Assembly (NCBI GenBank): GCA_050693155.1
Contig: JBOGWA010000135.1
Span: forward strand, 1 to 6,784
Reading direction: 5' to 3'
From: JBOGWA01 sp050693155
GTDB lineage: Bacteria; Actinomycetota; UBA4738; CALAEC01
Length of the DNA stretch: 6,784 bases
A program made the translations under genes and the position numbers. The notes under the pieces were generated by a model that was given only the letters and a program-made list of their open reading frames with translations, was not told where the DNA came from and did no database searches. Below, piece by piece: positions 1 through 4,813 of this stretch (within the stretch, counting starts at the first letter, position 1; every line of letters begins with the position of its first letter).

Positions 1-505
1 GGATAGGAGAGGGCGTAGATCAGGACCCGCCCATTCTCGATGTCGGGCATCATCGTCTGCGTGTGCGCGCCGCAATCCGTTGCGACGGCCGCCAATTGTT
101 CGGGCTTCGCCGGGTTCTCGATCGAAACCACTCGAATCCCTTCCCACGACTCGGTGCCGACCGCTCCGCAGTCGGACGTCTGCTGCGGCGAGTCCACACC
201 AACGAACACGAGGTCTTCCCAGATCGAAACATCGGACTGGGAGCCCGCGCATGGGAACTGGCCTATGAGCGTCGGCTCGGTCGGATCGGAGATGTCCAGA
301 AGTCGGAACCCTCCGGGGCTCCCGGTGTTGGCGAAGACGCCGATGTTGCCCCAGAACGAGATGTCGCTGCCGTTCTGGTTTAGTGCGCGACGAGGCTCAT
401 GTTCTCCGAATGAAGGTCGGCGTCATGCGTCGCGCGAGCCGGCGCGACGAGCGCACCGGTCACGAGGCCAGACGCAAGAAGACTGCGTGATATGAGCTTG
501 TTCAC
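1..505 (-). pseudogene. Secreted LVIVD-repeat (beta-propeller-like) protein, frameshifted, 3' end outside window
   Basis: The GTG start at 505 opens a signal peptide: basic MNKLISR, a hydrophobic stretch, and likely cleavage after A-R-A at residue 25, giving an exported protein beginning THDADLHS. A GAGGGG Shine-Dalgarno-like sequence lies 7 bases before the GTG. The frame hits TAA at 380-382, directly after NMSLVAH. Shifting by one base restores a long matching frame from 383 to the window edge. It continues LNQNGSDISFWG, then two LVIVD-type repeats (GGFRLLDISDPTEPTLIGQF and WEGIRVVSIENPAKPEQLAAV), then DCGAHTQTMMPD. Adding one C (CACCTA instead of CACTA) would join the frames perfectly. Known family members are secreted or surface proteins with an LVIVD propeller and no settled biochemical role. 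The two cysteines in FPCAG and SDCG may form a disulfide. The gene follows the dodecin by 42 bases. The family call is fairly sure; whether the frameshift is biological or an error cannot be told here. Confidence 0.8.
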
Positions 506-547
506 TCCTCTACCCCTCTCCCTTGAGGAGACTGCCCCGCGAGCAGC

Positions 548-751
548 CTATCGCTCGATGCGGAACTTGATGCGAACCTGCGTGTGGTACTCCTTGATGT
601 CGCTGTTCTCCACCACAGCCGATGTATTCAGGATGTCCATACCCTCGATCCCACGAAGGGTCTTGCCGGCCTCTTTCAGGGCCTGCGCGGCCGCGTCGCG
701 CCACGACTCGGTCGAGACCCCAACGAGGTCGATGGTCTTGATGACGGCCAT
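548..751 (-). CDS. Dodecin family protein (SecE2-like, lacking the flavin-stacking Trp)
   Basis: This complete 67-residue protein has the usual dodecin length and layout. An N-terminal beta strand (AVIKTIDLVGVS) leads to a single helix (SWRDAAAQALKEAGKTL), then two long strands (MDILNTSAVVEN and EYHTQVRIKFRIE). Dodecins assemble into hollow 12-mers that bind and store flavins or, in the SecE2-like calcium dodecin of mycobacteria, metal ions. In flavin binders a Trp in a short motif after the helix (for example LDWFEV) stacks on the isoalloxazine ring. The aligned motif here reads IEGMDI, so that Trp is absent. The only Trp is W17 in ESW, a position shared with the SecE2-type subfamily. A strong AAGGGGA Shine-Dalgarno lies about 5 bases before the ATG. 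The gene probably has its own promoter in the 90-base gap upstream and may be co-transcribed with the LVIVD gene. The family is sure; the ligand is unknown. Confidence 0.92.
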   Translation of the reverse strand: MAVIKTIDLVGVSTESWRDAAAQALKEAGKTLRGIEGMDILNTSAVVENSDIKEYHTQVRIKFRIER

Positions 752-808
752 TCATTCCCCTTTCTGAGTACGCCCAGGGAGCGCTTCCGACCTGCGGGCG
801 CTCGGCGG

Positions 809-838
809 ATTGTACGAATCCGGCCGGGAATGTCACAA
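809..838 (-). promoter_or_regulatory. Predicted sigma70-type promoter for the dodecin gene
   Basis: On the minus strand TTGTGA (833-838, four of six matches to TTGACA) is followed after an 18-base spacer by TACAAT (809-814, five of six matches to TATAAT). It lies in the only sizeable intergenic gap of the window, just after the aldolase stop. It would give a leader of roughly 50 bases before the dodecin ATG at 751. That leader holds a short inverted repeat, GAGCGC (779-784) with GCGCTC (798-803), which is too short and lacks a T-tract, so I do not call it a terminator. Prediction from pattern only. Confidence 0.4.
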
Positions 839-841
839 ACC

Positions 842-1750
842 TCACGTTGCCCGCTCGTAAACCTCGATCATCCTCCGATAGTTCTCCGAGATCTTCGCAG
901 CGGCCCCGTCCCGATCGAGCCCGCCGTCCACAAATCCCTTGACGGCGTCCCACCAGATCGTGCGGCCGATCGCGAACCCGCTGTAACCCTTCACGCTCGC
1001 CCCCTGGCGAAGCCAGTGCTCGACGGCGGCGTCGTCGGCGCCTCGGCCGAGCACGACGCACACCACGCCGTCGCGGCCGCCCTCGCGCGCCTTCTCGGCG
1101 ACTCGCTCGCAGTCCTCCCGCGCTTCGAGACCCTCGATCTTCCAGATGTCGGGATCGACGCCGGCGGCGTGCAACTCGTCGATGACGCGGAGCATCAGGC
1201 CGGGCCGGACCTCCTTGTCGTAGCGATCCTCGTCGCCACCAACGGCCTCGAGCTGTGCCTCCTCCGCCGGGACGAGCAGCTCGAAGAGGAACTTCCGGTC
1301 CCGCTCGTGGAGCCAATCGCCGAGCATCGCCAGCCGCTTCGATTGTCGTTCGTTCATGCCCTGATCGCCGTCGGGGTTGTAGCGGACGAGGACCTTCGTA
1401 AGGGTCGGGTCGAGGTCCTCGATGTGGGTCCCGAAGTCGTCGCCATGGTCGAAATCGAACTCGTCCTGCCCGCTCTTTTCGACCGGCATCGCGAAGATCA
1501 GGCCTTCGGCATTCGCCTTCCGCGCAAGGTCGCCACCGAACTGCTCGTCGACGAGAATGCCTGCCGACTCCCTCGGAGCGCCGTCTTGCAGCGCCTGAAG
1601 GAACCCCTCGAAGATGACGCTCTTCGCGTCGACGATCCTCGCCGATTCCTCCTCGCTCGGGGCGCCCGAGATTCCGAGCATCTTCTTCTGGAACGACCCC
1701 CGGTGATCGAAGGCCAGGATGTAGAGGTTCCCCTCATACCCAAGCTCCAT
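842..1750 (-). CDS. DUF2090 family class I aldolase (5-dehydro-2-deoxyphosphogluconate aldolase-like)
   Basis: This complete 302-residue protein matches the DUF2090 TIM-barrel domain that often forms the C-terminal half of IolC fusion proteins. The family's characteristic opening is present (NLYILAFDHRGSFQKKM, residues 8-24), as are ILVDEQFG (65-72), KVLVRYNPDGD (119-129), PDIWKIEG (200-207) and FAIGRTIWWDAV (259-270). K204 in WKIEG is the likely Schiff-base lysine, by analogy with LacD-type class I aldolases. In inositol catabolism this domain cleaves 2-deoxy-5-keto-gluconate 6-phosphate to dihydroxyacetone phosphate and malonate semialdehyde in the cytoplasm. Here there is no fused PfkB kinase and no other iol gene in view, so the substrate is uncertain. 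A good GGAGG Shine-Dalgarno lies 7 bases before the ATG, within the end of the upstream gene, whose stop is only 3 bases away. Translational coupling is likely. Confidence 0.85.
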   Translation of the reverse strand: MELGYEGNLYILAFDHRGSFQKKMLGISGAPSEEESARIVDAKSVIFEGFLQALQDGAPRESAGILVDEQFGGDLARKANAEGLIFAMPVEKSGQDEFDFDHGDDFGTHIEDLDPTLTKVLVRYNPDGDQGMNERQSKRLAMLGDWLHERDRKFLFELLVPAEEAQLEAVGGDEDRYDKEVRPGLMLRVIDELHAAGVDPDIWKIEGLEAREDCERVAEKAREGGRDGVVCVVLGRGADDAAVEHWLRQGASVKGYSGFAIGRTIWWDAVKGFVDGGLDRDGAAAKISENYRRMIEVYERAT

Positions 1751-1753
1751 TGC

Positions 1754-2047
1754 TCAACCTCCTCTTGTCCGCTCCCGCGCGATCGTGAGTCGACGCTCCT
1801 CGTCCTGCGCGACCATTCGAAGCAGCCCCGCAACCAGAAGGAGCATCAGGATCGTGGCCGCGCCCGCGACGACGCCGACGCGGATGGCAAGCGTCTGCGT
1901 GAGCGCCTGGCACTCGCCGGCCGGATCCGTCTGGCACGCAAGCGCGCCCGTTCCTGCCGCCGCGACCGAGACGACGATCCCGGCCAGCAGGCCCGCGGCG
2001 AGGACGACGGCCGCAAGACGGCCTCTCGATCGGGATTGCTCTCTCAT
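1754..2047 (-). CDS. Small two-helix membrane protein of unknown function
   Basis: This complete 97-residue protein is not one I recognise. A short basic N-terminus (REQSRSRGR) leads to a first hydrophobic helix at about residues 11-34. A loop of some 20 residues contains C38 and C46. A second helix spans about 57-80 and is followed by a charged tail (QDEERRLTIARERTRGG). By the positive-inside rule both ends would be cytoplasmic and the loop outside, where the two cysteines could form a disulfide. The first helix followed by A-L-A-C could be mistaken for a lipobox, but the second helix and the lack of a typical signal-peptide context argue against that. The gene sits between the MBL hydrolase (2-base gap) and the aldolase (3-base gap). 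Its own Shine-Dalgarno is weak, so it probably depends on coupling to the upstream gene. The coding call rests on this tight packing and a coherent hydrophobicity pattern. Confidence 0.75.
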   Translation of the reverse strand: MREQSRSRGRLAAVVLAAGLLAGIVVSVAAAGTGALACQTDPAGECQALTQTLAIRVGVVAGAATILMLLLVAGLLRMVAQDEERRLTIARERTRGG

Positions 2048-2049
2048 CG

Positions 2050-2703
2050 CTACTCGACGAAGGGGTTCACCGGCGTGAGCAGCTCCACCCGCACCGGGGC
2101 CGCTTTCTCCTTAAAGGCCTCGCCGTCCGCCTCGGCCCCGACACCCGGGAAGAAGCCGCCGTAGTGCATTGGGATCGCCACTTCCGGGGCAATCGATTTC
2201 GCGAGTCTCGCGGCCTCGTCGACGTTCATGGTGTAGGTGCCGCCGATCGGCAGGAGCGCGACCTGCGCCTTCACGGCTTCGAGCTCGGGCACGTGGTCGG
2301 TGTCTCCGGCGTGGTAATAGGTTGCGTCGCCGAGTGTCAGCACGTAGCCGACCCAACCGTTCGCCTTGGGATGGTGGCCCAGCCGACCTTCAACGTTGTT
2401 GTAGGCGTGGACGGCCTGCCCACTGACGCCGCCGACGTCGATGCTGTCGCCCGGTCGCACCGCGGTCACCTTGCCCGAGAGGTCGTTCGCGATGTCTCGT
2501 GGGGCCACGAAACGCGTTCCGTCGGCACGGATCTTCGCCAGGTCCTCGAACGAGAAGTGGTCGGAGTGCGCGTGGGTGATGAAGACGACGTCTGCGGTCG
2601 GGGCCTCGTCGGGTACACCCCAGGGATCGATGTAGATCGTCGGCCCATCGCCGTCCCACCGGTAGGCCGACTGTTGGAACCAGGTGAGGTGCTTGTGGGG
2701 CAT
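2050..2703 (-). CDS. MBL-fold metal-dependent hydrolase, UlaG/UPF0173 type
   Basis: This complete 217-residue protein is the normal length for the compact UlaG-like branch of the metallo-beta-lactamase fold. The metal ligands are visible: THAHSDH (H44, H46, D48, H49), the HPKANGWVGY segment around H111, the GDTDH motif (D134) and PMHYGG (H180). TYTMNVDEAARLAKSI followed by EVAIPMHYGG is typical of UPF0173/UlaG proteins. Family members hydrolyse lactones (UlaG opens L-ascorbate-6-phosphate) or phosphoesters using a two-metal site in the cytoplasm; the substrate here cannot be read from sequence. There is no signal peptide. The ATG at 2703 gives the usual family N-terminus with strand IYIDPWG; its Shine-Dalgarno is poor. 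It follows the lipoprotein gene after 34 bases and leads directly into the membrane protein and the aldolase, so it may act on a sugar-acid derivative related to the aldolase substrate. That link is inference. Confidence 0.9.
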   Translation of the reverse strand: MPHKHLTWFQQSAYRWDGDGPTIYIDPWGVPDEAPTADVVFITHAHSDHFSFEDLAKIRADGTRFVAPRDIANDLSGKVTAVRPGDSIDVGGVSGQAVHAYNNVEGRLGHHPKANGWVGYVLTLGDATYYHAGDTDHVPELEAVKAQVALLPIGGTYTMNVDEAARLAKSIAPEVAIPMHYGGFFPGVGAEADGEAFKEKAAPVRVELLTPVNPFVE

Positions 2704-2737
2704 CCCGGTAAGCGTACCCGGCCCGCCCGCGAGCCCG

Positions 2738-3499
2738 CTACGGGGAGGAGGTGGGCTCCGGTTCGATCACCGGGTAGGGCGGCTCGAACACCGCTTCGTC
2801 GACCGACTGGACGACGCTCGTCGCCCGGAAGACGATCGCCGCGTCCTTGCCTTCCACCGTCGAGGTCGTTTGGAAGCGAAGGAGGATTCCTTGGGGGGAG
2901 AAACACCACTCTGCCTCCCGCACCATCACGTCAGGGTCGCTCGCGAGTGAGAAGCAGATGGCGCGAAGGTCGGCAAGCGTTCGCTCGGACCGCCGGATCG
3001 AAAGCTCCCCCACCTGCTTCTCGATCTGCTCGGCAACGGCCTCGGGCTTGCTGAAGAATCCCGCGAACGCCACCGGTGAGGCTTCCCCCGTGCGGTCGTA
3101 GACGACGCATGAGCCCCCTCCCTCGGGGGCGCAGAGGAACGCGAACTCCTCTCCCGTGATCACCGTGATCCGGGCGCCGGTTTCGCTCTCGAGATCCATC
3201 CGGGAGTCGCTCGGCGGCAGCCAGGACAACACGAGCGTGCCCGAATCCTGTGCTCCCCCCGAGCCTCCACCGATCGTCTCGAACTGATAGCTGATCGTCG
3301 CGGTGGTCTCCGCCCAACGTTCTCCGAGCGCTTGGAGCTCGGCCGCGAAGGCATCCGGGACCCCTTTCCCCGGCTCCCCTGGTTCGGTGTCGGGCGCCCC
3401 TCCCGAGCTGCTGCACGCGGCGGCAAGCAGGGCGACGCTGAGCGAAACTGCACATAGAAGCATGCGCGGCCGCTGGCGCGCGTTAGGCTTCCCCTCCAT
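2738..3499 (-). CDS. Predicted lipoprotein, possibly LolA/LppX-like fold
   Basis: This complete 253-residue protein begins with a basic region (MEGKPNARQRPR), a hydrophobic stretch (about 13-28) and a lipobox-like LLAAAC, with C29 as the likely lipidated residue. A flexible Ser/Gly/Pro/Glu linker follows to about residue 48. The mature part looks like a curved beta-sheet. It contains TLVLSWLPPSDSRMDLES and ITVITGEEFAFLC, and ends VDEAVFEPPYPV, a pattern resembling LolA/LppX-type lipid-carrier domains. I rate that resemblance as weak. C123 with C131 and C182 with C199 could form two disulfides, fitting an extracytoplasmic protein. The start at 3499 is preferred over the ATG at codon 13 because GAGGAG lies 3 bases before it, while codon 13 has no ribosome site. 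The stop of the acyltransferase touches this ATG (TAGATG), implying coupled translation with a surface-glycan gene. Function unknown. Confidence 0.85.
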   Translation of the reverse strand: MEGKPNARQRPRMLLCAVSLSVALLAAACSSSGGAPDTEPGEPGKGVPDAFAAELQALGERWAETTATISYQFETIGGGSGGAQDSGTLVLSWLPPSDSRMDLESETGARITVITGEEFAFLCAPEGGGSCVVYDRTGEASPVAFAGFFSKPEAVAEQIEKQVGELSIRRSERTLADLRAICFSLASDPDVMVREAEWCFSPQGILLRFQTTSTVEGKDAAIVFRATSVVQSVDEAVFEPPYPVIEPEPTSSP

Positions 3500-4813
3500 C
3501 TACTCCTCGGAAGGCACGATAGCCTGGGCCCCCGATCGTCGTGGCCCGGCTGCGAATGCCGATGAGAGTGCCGCTCCGGCTGCCTGCCCTCCCGGCTGGA
3601 CACGAATGGACTGCCGGCGGCGAGGCCCGCCACGCCTGGCCCACGCGCGGGCGGGGGTCTCAATGAACCTGAAGGAGAGCCACCCGAGCCCAAGCGAGAC
3701 CGGCGCCGTGAGGGCGATCATCGCGATGAACGCAACGCCGCTGCCGTCTTGCGGGAACTCGAGCGTCTCCAGAGCAAACCGAATGACGAGAAGGTGAGTG
3801 AGATAGACGCCGTAGCTCACCTTGCCGGCCCAGGCCCATGCGCGACCCCACCACGTCAGCGCCCCGTTGGTGTTGAGCGACATGGCGAGCACGAGTCCCG
3901 CAAACCCGACCACGTACGGCAGCGTATTCAAAGTGAACTGGGGATACGGCCCAATCGTGCCGTCCAGCCCGCTCTGACCGAGCCGATGCATGAAGAAGCC
4001 GACAGTGACCAGCGAGGCCCCAATCGCGCCTAACCGCACACCGGTCAGAGCGAGCGCCCGCCCCCTGCTTCGGCGCCGAGCGAACGATGGAGCGATCCGC
4101 GTAAACGCCCACGCCGCTGTCATCCCAAGGGCAAAGTGGAAGAGATAGGTCGGGAACTGGGTCACGAGACGGAGTTCGAGGTCCGCGACGGTCGCCGACG
4201 TCGCATCAGTCAGCCAGACGTCGAGATTGGTGACGGCCAGCCTCCACAGAATGGACACCGACAGGGCGCCGACCAAGCCGACGACCGGACGCCGCGCGTA
4301 CCAGGCGGCCACGAAGGGCAGCGCGAGGTAGAACAGGGCCTCAAGGGACATGGTCCACACCACCCCGTTCACCCCGAACCCACCCTCGACGTACCCAGGG
4401 GTTTCCACCTGAAGGAAGAAGAGATGCGGGATGATCTCGCCGGTGTTCAGAGGGCCGGGGGCTGCCACGGGCCCCACCGGAGCATCGAGGAATGGCCTCG
4501 CGAGCAGCGTCACGACCAGAACCACGTAGTAAGCGGGCGCGATTCGGGCGATCCGCCGCTTCGCATAAGACCAGCCGTCGCCGATCGTCCCGTTCTGCGC
4601 CGCGGGAAGGAACAGCACGAAGCCGCTGATGATGAAGAGGAGGTCGAGACCACTGTAGCCAGCGCCCAAGATCGCCCTACCCGGGCCGTCATCGAGGACC
4701 GCATAGTTCGTCAGAACCCACACGTGATAGGTGACAACGAGGAGTGCGGCGAATCCGCGCAGCTGATCGACCCCGCTGAGATGGCGGGCGCGACGGGGGG
4801 GCCGCGTGCTCAC
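3500..4813 (-). CDS. Acyltransferase 3 family membrane protein (OafA/YrhL type)
   Basis: This complete 437-residue integral membrane protein has about ten hydrophobic helices. The family landmarks are in order: VDQLRGFAALLVVTYH with the conserved H30, GYSGLDLLFIISGFVL (52-67), YAKRRIARIAPAYY (83-96) with the paired arginines, VVWTMSLEALFYLALP (151-166), GKVSYGVYLTHLLV (330-343) and the closing FRFIETPAR (381-389). Such proteins move acetyl or other acyl groups from cytoplasmic donors onto glycans or lipids, often O-acetylating lipopolysaccharide, capsule or antibiotic sugars. The last 48 residues are an Arg/Ala/Gly-rich tail without a membrane helix. The start is GTG and overlaps the stop of the upstream glycosyltransferase gene as GTGA. 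No separate Shine-Dalgarno is visible, so it is likely coupled to that gene. The pairing supports a role in decorating the same polysaccharide; the acyl group and acceptor are unknown. Confidence 0.93.
   Translation of the reverse strand: MSTRPPRRARHLSGVDQLRGFAALLVVTYHVWVLTNYAVLDDGPGRAILGAGYSGLDLLFIISGFVLFLPAAQNGTIGDGWSYAKRRIARIAPAYYVVLVVTLLARPFLDAPVGPVAAPGPLNTGEIIPHLFFLQVETPGYVEGGFGVNGVVWTMSLEALFYLALPFVAAWYARRPVVGLVGALSVSILWRLAVTNLDVWLTDATSATVADLELRLVTQFPTYLFHFALGMTAAWAFTRIAPSFARRRSRGRALALTGVRLGAIGASLVTVGFFMHRLGQSGLDGTIGPYPQFTLNTLPYVVGFAGLVLAMSLNTNGALTWWGRAWAWAGKVSYGVYLTHLLVIRFALETLEFPQDGSGVAFIAMIALTAPVSLGLGWLSFRFIETPARAWARRGGPRRRQSIRVQPGGQAAGAALSSAFAAGPRRSGAQAIVPSEE

Noticed and set aside
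378..390. Programmed ribosomal frameshifting in the LVIVD gene
   Set aside because: There is no slippery heptamer or obvious downstream structure, and a one-base deletion explains the break completely.
779..803. Inverted repeat GAGCGC/GCGCTC as a possible terminator between the aldolase and the dodecin
   Set aside because: The stem is only 6 base pairs with a 13-base loop and no T-run follows; it could equally be a weak leader hairpin.
510..1316. A 268-codon minus-strand frame spanning the dodecin and part of the aldolase
   Set aside because: It is an Arg/Gly-rich off-frame reading that crosses two clearly identified genes and the gap between them.
584..2164. A 526-codon open frame on the plus strand across the dodecin, aldolase and hydrolase genes
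   Set aside because: It is antisense to three well-recognised genes, has no domain-like pattern, and is expected from the GC-rich third codon positions of the real genes.
2164..3054. A 296-codon plus-strand open frame
   Set aside because: It lies antisense to the MBL hydrolase and lipoprotein, is rich in Arg/Pro/Gly low-complexity sequence, and has no recognisable motif.
3463..3499. Alternative lipoprotein start at codon 13
   Set aside because: It has no Shine-Dalgarno and would leave almost no basic N-region before the hydrophobic stretch, whereas the ATG at 3499 has GAGGAG just upstream.
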